The notes below the pieces were generated by a model, which saw only the letters and a program-made list of their open reading frames with translations, was not told the origin of the DNA and searched no databases. From a virus: a stretch of 22,952 bases of DNA. The position numbers were made by a program, and so were the translations under genes. Location: positions 1 to 22,952 of IMG/VR virus record IMGVR_UViG_3300031601_000038. One strand, given 5' to 3'. How positions within the stretch are numbered: position 1 is the first letter of the stretch; every line of letters starts with the position of its first letter. Positions 1-7,051 of the stretch are shown one piece after another.

Positions 1-969
1 TTGCAAAGCAGGTGTAATAAAACCACCCAGCGTTGCTCCCAGCCTCTTCAACTGGTCATTGAAGTTGGACACGGCGCCAATCATTGTGCCCATCATGGCT
101 TCGTTTGCGCCACCATATTTCCTCTGTATTGTTTCCAGCAACGCCCACTGCATCTTGGCACGGTCAACAACCTGACCCTGTGCGTTGATAGCGGCGCCAG
201 CGAATTCCCGCACCTCCTCCTTAGTAATATCGAAGGTGTTGCGGAGCCGACGGAATTCTCCGTGCATTGCGTCAACGAAAGCACGCGAAGCAGAAGCAAT
301 GTCCACACCATCCTGGTTGATAGCAGCAGCCAAGTCACCCATCGGATGGATGAGCGAGGTCACATCATAACCAGCAACCGTAAGCACACGACCTGCTTCC
401 AAAACTTCTGTCAAGCTATATCTGATGAGGGGGGCTTGGTCACGAAGATATTCAACCATCTTGCCAGCAGTTTCCATCGAGCCAGTCATCTTCTCAAAAG
501 CCCGCCTCGTAGAATCAATCAGCGTAGCTTCATCAGATAGCTTCTTGATAGCCATGACACCAACGCCAGTGGCAACAGCAGCCTGCATCATCATTTCACG
601 CATGGGAATAGCAGCCATCGTGAACTTCCACATCATCAGCGATGCGCGGTCAAAGCGAGTGGCTAGCATATCGAGAGATTTGTTGCCTGTGGTGAGGGAC
701 ATGGCGGCACGGCGAAAGCCACGCTCCATGCGGCCAATCTGCTTCTCCAACTCTTCAAATGTCTTACCGGCGAACATACCACTGCGGGTAGTTTGGTTGA
801 GGCCTTGAGCCATCTTGTTGGTTGCTTGTTTATTTCTGGCAGCAGCATTGGATACCTTATTTACAGCACCACCAGTTTTCCCAAACGCACCTTGAAGTTG
901 TTTCAAGGCAGCCTCTAGGTTAGCTTTTTGAACAGTAAACTTGGTGATTACGGTATCTTCAAACGCCAT
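1..969 (-). CDS. Tape measure protein, N-terminal part (runs off left edge)
   Basis: An open frame of 323 codons runs without a stop from ATG at 969 to the window edge, so only the N-terminus is seen. It starts MAFEDTVITKFTVQKANLE and continues with Ala, Lys, Gln and Met-rich helical sequence, including NKQATNKMAQGLNQTTRSG near residues 45-65. This is the usual look of a phage tape measure protein, which sets tail length and fills the tail tube. Its place directly after the tail assembly chaperone frameshift pair is the classical siphovirus order and is the strongest support. The start lies 9 nt after the stop of the chaperone extension, with a weak GGTGG upstream. No transmembrane or hydrolase domain is visible in this part. 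Confidence 0.85.
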   Translation of the reverse strand, partial: MAFEDTVITKFTVQKANLEAALKQLQGAFGKTGGAVNKVSNAAARNKQATNKMAQGLNQTTRSGMFAGKTFEELEKQIGRMERGFRRAAMSLTTGNKSLDMLATRFDRASLMMWKFTMAAIPMREMMMQAAVATGVGVMAIKKLSDEATLIDSTRRAFEKMTGSMETAGKMVEYLRDQAPLIRYSLTEVLEAGRVLTVAGYDVTSLIHPMGDLAAAINQDGVDIASASRAFVDAMHGEFRRLRNTFDITKEEVREFAGAAINAQGQVVDRAKMQWALLETIQRKYGGANEAMMGTMIGAVSNFNDQLKRLGATLGGFITPALQ

Positions 970-978
970 TGGCACCAC

Positions 979-1431
979 CTACCACTTGTACTTCTCGTTC
1001 ATTTCTTCCTGTGTAAGCATTACTTTGTGTTTGCCCATCTTCTCAACCCACTTGTGCTCCATTGCGCTTATTTCTTCATCTGTCTTTTCACTTTTTGGCA
1101 ACACTGCTGTCATGAAGCCTGCGGGTGTCGAATACGAACCATCACTTGATTGGAAATTTACGCCGCCGTCTTCTGGCGCAGCGTCCTCCATATGACGTTC
1201 AACAACACCCTGCTTATCTGTATAAATACTGCCGCAGATAAAACACTCCCTCGGTTGCACTTGCGACTTATCAACGCAATCAGGGCATATGTTTTGCGAC
1301 TTATTCTTTATTCTGTGATAAGCCAGCAACTCCTTGCACTGAGCGGGCGACAGCGACAACTGAGATGGCAAAACGCCCAAATGCTCAATGCAAGCGTCGC
1401 ATAGTTCATATATTAGAGGCTGGCTTAGAAA
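979..1431 (-). CDS. Tail assembly chaperone T-like extension, reached by -1 frameshift
   Basis: This 150-codon frame has no convincing start of its own. It continues the chaperone G-like gene after a -1 slip at the GGGTTTT heptamer, giving a predicted 317-residue fusion (complement 1931..1431 joined to 1431..979). Phage tail assembly chaperones of the lambda G/GT type bind the tape measure and recruit tail tube subunits, and are absent from the mature virion. The extension is Cys-rich: LCDACIEHLG, then CPDC and CFIC pairs, which look like one or two zinc-binding knuckles. The C-terminal part is acidic and helical. Gene order (tail tube, G, GT, tape measure) supports the role. The zinc-like cysteines are unusual but do not contradict it. 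Confidence 0.8.
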   Translation of the reverse strand, partial: FLSQPLIYELCDACIEHLGVLPSQLSLSPAQCKELLAYHRIKNKSQNICPDCVDKSQVQPRECFICGSIYTDKQGVVERHMEDAAPEDGGVNFQSSDGSYSTPAGFMTAVLPKSEKTDEEISAMEHKWVEKMGKHKVMLTQEEMNEKYKW

Positions 1432-1931
1432 AAACCCTCCAAGCCTTGTGCCAAATCCTCCATGTGGGAGACCTTCTGGCACTCTTCTAGGATAGCCTGA
1501 TATAGCGCACTGTCAGATGCTTTCAGCGCTGCTAAAGCAGCATTATCAAGTTGTGGCAGAACGACAGCGGACTGCACCACCGCATCACCCATAGCCTCAA
1601 CAAACGCCGCCTTGTCTCCATCTGCACCCATAGCAGCCAACCCAGCAGTTGAAAGTTTGTAGAGTGTGTTCATGTCTGCTGGCGCAATCTTGAACCACCT
1701 ATCAGTACCAGGCACCTCGAAATCCACCGCATTCTCAACGCGGTCTTTTTCCCACTGCTTGACATCATCTACGGTGGCATACTGCTTTTGCGGCTGGGCG
1801 TCCTCACTATCATCCTGTATTACTCTGGCTGCTTCGTTTATTGCTTCTTCGTCCGTTACGAGTTCTCCATCTACAAGAGCCTCAAACTTCACGCCATCAT
1901 CTTCTGTGCTTTCCACGTCTTCACTCATCAT
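1425..1931 (-). CDS. Tail assembly chaperone G-like protein
   Basis: A 168-residue acidic protein whose reading frame ends just after a GGGTTTT slippery heptamer. It has a low-complexity acidic N-terminus (ESTEDDG) and an Ala-rich helical second half (ALAALKASDSALYQAILEE). It lies between the tail tube region and the tape measure gene, the conserved site of lambda G-like chaperones. Most ribosomes should make this short form and a minority the longer GT form. The stop of the preceding gene overlaps its start. ATG at 1931 or 1928 may be used; GGAGCAGG lies just upstream and its spacing slightly favours 1928. Function is inferred from position and frameshift architecture rather than sequence similarity. 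Confidence 0.8.
   Translation of the reverse strand: MMSEDVESTEDDGVKFEALVDGELVTDEEAINEAARVIQDDSEDAQPQKQYATVDDVKQWEKDRVENAVDFEVPGTDRWFKIAPADMNTLYKLSTAGLAAMGADGDKAAFVEAMGDAVVQSAVVLPQLDNAALAALKASDSALYQAILEECQKVSHMEDLAQGLEGFF
1431..1437 (-). other. Programmed -1 ribosomal frameshift site GGGTTTT
   Basis: The heptamer is in the correct phase for the X-XXY-YYZ rule: zero-frame codons GGT TTT are preceded by G. A slip of one base back opens the 979-1431 frame exactly. The zero-frame stop TAA follows one codon later, at 1427-1425, so the short product ends here. Confidence 0.85.
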
Positions 1932-2421
1932 CCTGCTCCTTCACCGTTATTGTTGGGACCTCATCGAATACTAACGTCACTTTCTCCTGCATAGGATTGT
2001 CCATGACATACTCAACATCATCAATCTCTGCGTTACCAACCAACTCAAATCCCGTATTGACAATATGCACACCTACTGTTTCTCCAGTGCGATGGATAAA
2101 CCGTGGCGCAACGCCATCCACCAACTTCTCGAAATAGAGAACAGGCTTTATCCCATCGGGCCAATTATTCATAGAAAGAGATATAGACTGGAAAATCTTC
2201 GTCAAATCAACATCATCAACAGTAAAGAGTTCCACATCTTCTTTTGCTGTATGGCGATGAACTTGCAACAGCCACTCAGCTTTTGCAGCTTCCGTATTTA
2301 CCAACGAAGATATTTTCCCTTTCCACAACATTAGGTCAGCGTGAGTAAATCCTTCTTCCATACGCTCAACCTGCTCGTCCATCTCTTCCATCTCGGAAAC
2401 ACCATTTGTATCTTCAGACAT
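1921..2421 (-). CDS. Hypothetical tail-region protein
   Basis: A 166-residue acidic protein that I do not recognise. The N-terminal 25 residues are rich in Glu and Met (EMEEMDEQVERMEEG), followed by a mixed alpha/beta body. The segment KEDVELFTVDDVDL near residue 60 echoes the KEDVKVVNVDGGDV of the neighbouring tail tube gene, so the two may be distant paralogues. TGETVGVHIVNTGFE and DEVPTITVKE look like beta strands. It sits between tail tube and chaperone genes, where siphoviruses often carry a tail tube accessory or decoration protein. A promoter lies just upstream, the start has AGGAAG close by, and its stop overlaps the next gene. Confidence 0.6.
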   Translation of the reverse strand: MSEDTNGVSEMEEMDEQVERMEEGFTHADLMLWKGKISSLVNTEAAKAEWLLQVHRHTAKEDVELFTVDDVDLTKIFQSISLSMNNWPDGIKPVLYFEKLVDGVAPRFIHRTGETVGVHIVNTGFELVGNAEIDDVEYVMDNPMQEKVTLVFDEVPTITVKEQDDE

Positions 2422-2441
2422 CTTCCTACCCCCCGTCTTGT

Positions 2442-2469
2442 ATTATAGTACATGCGGTTTAGCACTCAA
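2442..2469 (-). promoter_or_regulatory. Sigma-70-like promoter in the tail operon
   Basis: TTGAGT (2469-2464) and a perfect TATAAT (2447-2442) are separated by 16 bp. It lies in the 87-bp gap upstream of the gene starting at 2421 and would add transcription of the chaperone and tape measure genes. The -35 matches consensus at four of six positions. Confidence 0.55.
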
Positions 2470-2489
2470 CGTGTTCAAAAAGAACACGT
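2469..2489 (-). repeat. Perfect 8-bp inverted repeat, possible operator or mRNA hairpin
   Basis: ACGTGTTC and GAACACGT flank five bases, 20 bp past the tail tube stop and touching the -35 of the next promoter. No T-run follows on the minus strand, so it does not look like an ordinary intrinsic terminator. The palindrome could bind a dimeric regulator or protect the upstream mRNA. Confidence 0.45.
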
Positions 2490-2508
2490 ATTTGCGCTTA
2501 ACTACCGA

Positions 2509-2901
2509 TTATGAGAATGTCATAGTTGGCGCAGTCAGTCCTGCGCTAACTACCGTACATTCCTCTGTCATAGGATTGTCACCAGTCAGTGGCGCACCAG
2601 TAATCATCCCAGAACCTACGAAGTTAAACGTAGTACAGGAAATCGACACAACAATTACACCCGCGCTAATGCACGATGCTATGAACTTAGGGGTTGCATT
2701 GAGCAAGCTAGTAACGCGCAGGCTCCAATCGAGTGTACCAAATTCCCTTGCTTTCCACGTATCCTGTGCTGCTCCCACATCTATTTCATCAGCAGTAACA
2801 TCCAGCGTGAAATTCTGGAACAAAGCCAGGACATCACCGCCATCAACGTTTACAACTTTTACATCTTCTTTGGCTGTCCAACGCCCAGTAATTGCAGCCA
2901 T
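2509..2901 (-). CDS. Tail tube-like protein
   Basis: A 130-residue Thr, Val and Ala-rich, beta-type protein starting MAAITGRWTAKEDVKVVNVDG. Size, composition and the N-terminal motif fit small phage major tail proteins, which stack as hexameric rings to build the tail tube, and the gene precedes the chaperone and tape measure genes. A strong GAGGAGG lies 7 nt before ATG 2901. The first 43 nt overlap the end of the glycosyltransferase gene upstream. The first nine codons are nearly duplicated at 19824. No Ig-like domain is added. The tail tube role is inferred from gene order and general character, not from a diagnostic motif. Confidence 0.6.
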   Translation of the reverse strand: MAAITGRWTAKEDVKVVNVDGGDVLALFQNFTLDVTADEIDVGAAQDTWKAREFGTLDWSLRVTSLLNATPKFIASCISAGVIVVSISCTTFNFVGSGMITGAPLTGDNPMTEECTVVSAGLTAPTMTFS

Positions 2902-3686
2902 TTAGATTCCTCCTCATGGGCGAAGCGCAACATATCACTCCTGCCCTGGTCTTGTATTGCACTAGGAGCTTGCTGCAAGCTAGCGCTCCTGCCATGCTCA
3001 AAGGCAACGGGGCTACACCACGAATCCCACCCCGTATACCAAGCTCTCATGCAATACTGCGAATCAGAACTATAGAGGAAGTATGTTTCATCCAGCAAGC
3101 CTATATCTTTTATCATATCTACCCTCAGCGCAACGACTGCGAACGTTACCCAAGGGCACCAATGTGGCTTAGTATAATTTGCAGTATCATGTGTAAAATG
3201 CGTAGCGCATAAACCTTCCTTTGACACAATTGATATGTTTTCTGTTACAGGATACAACACCGGCCAAAGACGTAACGTTTGTTGCGGTGTAACTTGTCCA
3301 CCAGAGTGAATAACTTCACCATTGGGCATGACTAATCTTGCACCAATTATACCACATGTTTCCATCGACGCAAGGGGTTCTGCCAGTTTTTTGTCCCATT
3401 TTTCTGGACATCTTACATCAGGATTGACAATGAAGATAAATTCGTCAACACCTTTGTCCAAAAGGTGACGCAGCCCTTGGTTGATTCCTGCTGAATATCC
3501 CACGTTTTCTTCATTGCGGTGAACAGGGATTCCCACATCATCAAGCAACTTAACGGTGTCATCCGTGCTGGCGTTGTCAATGACGTGTGCTATAATAGGA
3601 AGCGAGACGTTATCAACCAAACTGTTCCACTTGCCATGCCGAATCTCTTTGGCTGAGTTGAACGTAAGGTAAACGAGACCATTCAT
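2859..3686 (-). CDS. Family 2 (GT-A) glycosyltransferase
   Basis: A 275-residue enzyme expected to move a sugar from an NDP-sugar to an acceptor. The N-terminal Rossmann-like half shows IIAHVIDNASTDDTVKLL (GT2 motif DNASTD, about residues 38-43), then NVGYSAGINQGL and FIFIVNPDVRC, where NPDV takes the place of the metal-binding DXD. Later come GARLVMPNGEVIHSGG and GLLDETYFLYSSDSQYCMRAW, the acceptor-side motif common in rhamnosyltransferase-like GT2 proteins. No membrane segment is visible, so it should be cytoplasmic. Its ATG overlaps the stop of the upstream small gene (ATGA) and its end overlaps the tail tube gene. This coupling suggests it acts during virion assembly, perhaps on a tail protein. 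The acceptor is unknown. Confidence 0.88.
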   Translation of the reverse strand: MNGLVYLTFNSAKEIRHGKWNSLVDNVSLPIIAHVIDNASTDDTVKLLDDVGIPVHRNEENVGYSAGINQGLRHLLDKGVDEFIFIVNPDVRCPEKWDKKLAEPLASMETCGIIGARLVMPNGEVIHSGGQVTPQQTLRLWPVLYPVTENISIVSKEGLCATHFTHDTANYTKPHWCPWVTFAVVALRVDMIKDIGLLDETYFLYSSDSQYCMRAWYTGWDSWCSPVAFEHGRSASLQQAPSAIQDQGRSDMLRFAHEEESKWLQLLGVGQPKKM

Positions 3687-3853
3687 CCCTCAAGCAACAC
3701 CCGCCCCTCAGCATCTTGCTTCTGAATCTTCAGCGTTTTCTTCACGCCATTGACCTCAACCGAGATTTCATCCAAACCATGTGTGCCCCCAATCAGGGCA
3801 AGCATCGTCAGTTCATCGTCATCTGGCATGTGGTCAAGCACTAGGTTGCGCAT
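3683..3853 (-). CDS. Small hypothetical protein between two glycosyltransferases
   Basis: A 56-codon frame starts MRNLVLDHMPDDDELTML and ends GRVLLEG. GGAGG lies 9 nt before ATG 3853. The start lies inside the end of the family 9 glycosyltransferase gene, and its stop overlaps the next ATG (ATGA), so translation appears coupled through all three genes. The protein is acidic, with two short beta-like stretches (EISVEVNGVKKTLKIQ). The function is unknown. The tight overlap on both sides argues that it is real. Confidence 0.65.
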   Translation of the reverse strand: MRNLVLDHMPDDDELTMLALIGGTHGLDEISVEVNGVKKTLKIQKQDAEGRVLLEG

Positions 3854-4931
3854 CGTTATGCACCTCCATCATTTTGGCTACAATGTCATCTGGCCTCAAC
3901 TTCAGCATTGCTTCACACCATCTGCCTTCACAAGGTGGTATCCCTTCGATAGTATTGCATGGGCAACAATCCATCTGCCCTTGTAAATACGAAACAGATG
4001 GATAATATTGTGTACGTTTAGCTCCATCTGTGCGCCCGAATATAGCTAACGTTGGAATGTCCAACGCTCCAGCAATGTGCATAGCAGCAGTATCTACTGT
4101 GAGCACTGCGTCCATACAATCCATAAAAGCTATGAACATTCCCAGCGTCGTTAGGTTTCCACACATATCGTGCATGTGTTCTGGTGGCCCAACTTTGGTA
4201 TTATCGTCACCTACGAAAGTGAGGCGGTCATTGGGGGCACCGAGAACATACACATCACATCCGTATTCTTCTACGAGTCCCACTCCGATAATGCCAATAA
4301 ACTGAGTAGGCAACGAGCGATAGTGGTCTGCCGAACCTGCTTGTAATGCGATAGCAGTTCTCCCTGGCGTAACGTATGTCTCCACCAGAACATCACGCAT
4401 TGCATTATCAACTATCAAATCTGCCCCTCTTTGAGGCGGGGCTATCTGTAGGTATTCAGCGAACGTATCAGACAATTCCCGCTCAATACTTTGCCTATCC
4501 AATTCTGCCACATTCACCCAAGCATCATAATACTCACCAATATCCTGGCGTATCGGATAATCCCAAAGGTGGTCAAACCACGGGAACATAAGCGGCGAAT
4601 CCGATTGCGCAGAAACAACGCCAATTTCCACATCTGGATACTTGTACTTGAAATCTTCTAAGCAAGGATTGAGTGAGATTATATCACCTATCCCGCCTGG
4701 AAAAAACAGCAGCAACCTTTTTGTTTTGCCTGGCACAAACGGGCGCAAAGGCATTTCATCGAACTTAGCAAGCGGGTCAAGCAGCGCCAACTTTTCTGCG
4801 ATAATTTGTGTGGCTAGATAGGGAACTCCTTCATCAAGGATGCCAAAAGCACCTATCACTCCGCCTCTTGGAACTGGTGTTGCAAACGACTGCGACGTTA
4901 CCATCTTGAACAATGGCCTGTGTGGAACCAT
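3834..4931 (-). CDS. Family 9 (heptosyltransferase-like) glycosyltransferase
   Basis: A GT-B enzyme of about 365 residues. The N-terminal domain carries KRLLLFFPGGIGDIISLNPCLEDF (near residues 70-93 of the protein), the family 9 signature in which GGIGD is the first glycine-rich loop. The C-terminal domain shows TAIALQAGSADHYRSLP, then AVLTVDTAAMHIAGALDIPTLAIFGRTD, matching the nucleotide-sugar-binding motif (DTA.MH.A..L..P...lFG) of heptosyltransferases. CCPC and CEGRWC near the end resemble the Cys cluster seen in some members. AGGAGG lies 5 nt before ATG 4931, which overlaps the upstream stop. About 65 residues precede the GT fold and are not typical. In a phage the acceptor is more likely a virion protein or glycan than LPS, but this is inference. 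Confidence 0.88.
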   Translation of the reverse strand: MVPHRPLFKMVTSQSFATPVPRGGVIGAFGILDEGVPYLATQIIAEKLALLDPLAKFDEMPLRPFVPGKTKRLLLFFPGGIGDIISLNPCLEDFKYKYPDVEIGVVSAQSDSPLMFPWFDHLWDYPIRQDIGEYYDAWVNVAELDRQSIERELSDTFAEYLQIAPPQRGADLIVDNAMRDVLVETYVTPGRTAIALQAGSADHYRSLPTQFIGIIGVGLVEEYGCDVYVLGAPNDRLTFVGDDNTKVGPPEHMHDMCGNLTTLGMFIAFMDCMDAVLTVDTAAMHIAGALDIPTLAIFGRTDGAKRTQYYPSVSYLQGQMDCCPCNTIEGIPPCEGRWCEAMLKLRPDDIVAKMMEVHNDAQPSA

Positions 4932-5497
4932 CACTTCCTCCTAAATCCTATGTTTTGTAACAGCCCTGTTTGGAAGTAACCGAGCAACGTCCGATAACTA
5001 CTGGCAAGCCACTTGCCGAATGGCCGAGGCACCATTGCCCTTTGTTTTGCTCCCGTTTTTGTCTGGACCGTACTTGTCCACCCAGTTCTCAGAAGTTTGG
5101 GCAGCGGACCCTCTGGCGTTGTTCCGTAAGGGTCCATCTTAGCATCTGTAACCAAGTTGAATGTGGTGGAACCGCCTTCAAACGACAAGTCAATATGCGA
5201 CTGTTTATACATACCACCGCCAGACCTGCCACCTAAAAACTCCTGCGGGTTTACTATCTTTGGGTCAAAACCACCATGCGGCCCATACATCCCGTGTCCT
5301 TCTCTAGCAAAATACGCTTGCTGCTTCTTCAAACTCTGTGTGCCCATCAGTAATTGCCGATACAAAGCCATGCGAACTGCCTTCGTGATGTCTGCGGTAA
5401 CAGCAGCGCCAAAGGGATTTGGTGAGCGCAACTTGCGAATCCGTTGCCCATATTCATTTGCTAATCTCTGCCAATCTGAAAGGTCGATAGTAATCAT
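4931..5497 (-). CDS. Tail completion / head-tail joining protein (HK97 gp10-like position)
   Basis: A basic 188-residue protein: MITIDLSDWQRLANEYGQR, a helical N-terminus, then Gly-rich segments (GHGMYGPHGGFDP, GGRSGGGMY) and the C-terminal GPLPKLLRTGWTS and ASSYRTLLGYFQTGLLQNIGFRRK. Proteins of this size and charge just before the tail terminator gene in siphoviruses are often HK97 gp10-like. I see no diagnostic motif, so the role is inferred from position and character. The stop overlaps the start of the family 9 glycosyltransferase. The Shine-Dalgarno is weak. Confidence 0.5.
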   Translation of the reverse strand: MITIDLSDWQRLANEYGQRIRKLRSPNPFGAAVTADITKAVRMALYRQLLMGTQSLKKQQAYFAREGHGMYGPHGGFDPKIVNPQEFLGGRSGGGMYKQSHIDLSFEGGSTTFNLVTDAKMDPYGTTPEGPLPKLLRTGWTSTVQTKTGAKQRAMVPRPFGKWLASSYRTLLGYFQTGLLQNIGFRRK

Positions 5498-5503
5498 AAC
5501 GCA

Positions 5504-6019
5504 TCAACCCCAAACAGCTTTAGCGGCAAATCTGGTAGAAGCCATAGCGTAACGAGGATGCAGTGTTGTGAAAAGATGAGATATATCTGTATCCCCATCA
5601 TTTCCAAGCCAGTCAACTGTTGTCAGATGAGATAGCCCTATTTTAGTAGATGCTGCGATATTGTCAACTATCTTGCAAATCATTGCCTGCGCTTCTTCTT
5701 TTGGCCTCTCGTCATTATCCACCCGCACCACTACATAAATGTGGCAGATGAAAGCACAGATATATTGGTTCCCCTCTATTGTTGGAGCCTGAGGCCATGC
5801 ACCACCCATACGCTCAAGGTATACAGCTGGAAAATCACCAGTAGGGTCATCATCAAACGGCATCGGCGGCGGCCCCTCAACCTTTTGCTTCAACGTCAAC
5901 GCATAAACTGCACCAGCACCAGGGGTTTCCGTAGCCGAATGGTTTGTGTAGAACCTTAAGCCCGCTGTTGCTGTTGGACTACCGATAATCTGATTTGTTA
6001 CCTCGTACAACGATGCCAT
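5504..6019 (-). CDS. Tail terminator-like / minor tail protein
   Basis: A 171-residue protein with YICAFICHIYVVVRVDNDERPKEEAQAMICKIVDNI near residues 86-121. This is the strand then amphipathic helix pattern found in small phage tail terminator proteins. The C-terminus FAAKAVWG is short and apolar. GAGGTG precedes ATG 6019. Its place between two head-tail joining genes and before the tail tube fits a tail terminator, which caps the tail and binds the connector. Only position and secondary-structure impression support this. Confidence 0.5.
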   Translation of the reverse strand: MASLYEVTNQIIGSPTATAGLRFYTNHSATETPGAGAVYALTLKQKVEGPPPMPFDDDPTGDFPAVYLERMGGAWPQAPTIEGNQYICAFICHIYVVVRVDNDERPKEEAQAMICKIVDNIAASTKIGLSHLTTVDWLGNDGDTDISHLFTTLHPRYAMASTRFAAKAVWG

Positions 6020-6029
6020 TCACACACCT

Positions 6030-6365
6030 CTACTGTATGGGCGCACGCTCAATTTTCATCTGATAATGGTCGGCTACCCAGTTGGTAGGATTTTTGAACA
6101 AGCGAGGCGGCTCCGCCACAACCCACACAACGCTAGTTTCATCATCCGTAATTTTATCTCCATATTCAATATCTGCGCCAGAGCCTATGAATAGCAAGTC
6201 ATCCTGCGTCCCCACAGGCCCCATAAATCCCCACTCTATACCAGAAATAGCGGGTGCAAACAAGCATGGTTCATTGGTCAGCACCGCAACTGGTGTGGTA
6301 TACGTCTCGTGGTCGGTCCACGGTATTCTTGTTGAACTGCATGTGTCTGGCGTTGGAGGCTGCAT
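6030..6365 (-). CDS. Head closure-like small structural protein
   Basis: A 111-residue protein rich in Pro, Trp and Asp, with beta-type sequence (EWGFMGPVGTQDDLLFIGSG, ETSVVWVVAEPPRLFK). Phage head-closure or stopper proteins are of this size, mainly beta, and sit directly after the connector adaptor gene, as here. AGAGGAG lies 9 nt before ATG 6365 and includes the end of the previous gene. No specific family motif is seen. Confidence 0.45.
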   Translation of the reverse strand: MQPPTPDTCSSTRIPWTDHETYTTPVAVLTNEPCLFAPAISGIEWGFMGPVGTQDDLLFIGSGADIEYGDKITDDETSVVWVVAEPPRLFKNPTNWVADHYQMKIERAPIQ

Positions 6366-6370
6366 CCAGT

Positions 6371-7051
6371 CTAGCTCCTCTGCGCAATATAGCTGTCAGC
6401 AAGCCGAAGTATCACATTGCCTAATTCACTTTTTGCATGGGCGGCCATTACTAGTGCGGCTTTCCCATCAACGGTATAATTTCCCGCCTTCCAACCACCA
6501 GTTAGAATTCTCTTGTTGGCAACCGATTGCATTGCTGTGTAAAACACCAAGTCCTCAAATAACTGGTCTGCAACAGTATCCAAATCCGCCAGTGATTTAG
6601 CAGTGGCGTAATATACAGCAACTTTATTGCCTGCTGTGCCTGGCTCAGGTATTAGATAAATTTCATCATTGATTATCTTCCAACTTCCGCCAAAAAACCT
6701 GTGCAATTGCGCCAACTGCCTATAGTGGATAAACAATTGCGAAGAATCATCAGCGGGCATGTTCTGTAACAATATCTCCGTGTACAAATCCTCCATAGAA
6801 GAAGACCAGTCAGGATTCCACGCAACGTCAATTATCCACAAAGCCGCAGAAGGCTTCGTGTAGTTTGGCTGGTCCTTCACAGTAGTCAATGAAGTTGTGC
6901 TTGTAGTCATTGTCAAGCTGGGGCGATAACTAGAATATCTGTTTACAGCAGATGTAATTAGCGTAGCCAAATTTACATCGCTAACATCTGTCGAAGAAAT
7001 ACCCCGCGCACGAACTGTGGCAATCAGTGTAGACTGGTCAAATGCACTCAT
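6371..7051 (-). CDS. Head-tail connector/adaptor-like protein
   Basis: About 226 residues starting MSAFDQSTLIATVRARG. It is largely helical: an N-terminal LATLITSAVNRYSSYRPS, a Ser/Thr-rich link, a beta patch with WKIINDEIYLIPEPG, and C-terminal helices with QLFEDLVFYTAMQSVANKR and AKSELGNVILRL. The order helix, LIPEP strand, helix recalls adaptor proteins that bind the portal ring. I chose ATG 7051 over 7069 because it overlaps the upstream glycosyltransferase stop (ATGA) and has GGAG at suitable spacing. The assignment is from fold impression and gene order. Confidence 0.5.
   Translation of the reverse strand: MSAFDQSTLIATVRARGISSTDVSDVNLATLITSAVNRYSSYRPSLTMTTSTTSLTTVKDQPNYTKPSAALWIIDVAWNPDWSSSMEDLYTEILLQNMPADDSSQLFIHYRQLAQLHRFFGGSWKIINDEIYLIPEPGTAGNKVAVYYATAKSLADLDTVADQLFEDLVFYTAMQSVANKRILTGGWKAGNYTVDGKAALVMAAHAKSELGNVILRLADSYIAQRS

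Noticed and set aside
1-540. 179-codon plus-strand open frame at the left edge
   Set aside because: It is a shadow of the tape measure gene, whose minus-strand frame is open throughout and lies in the expected order.
3571-3600. TTGTCA ... TATAAT promoter-like pair on the plus strand
   Set aside because: It lies inside the glycosyltransferase gene, opposite in direction, with no rightward gene after it.
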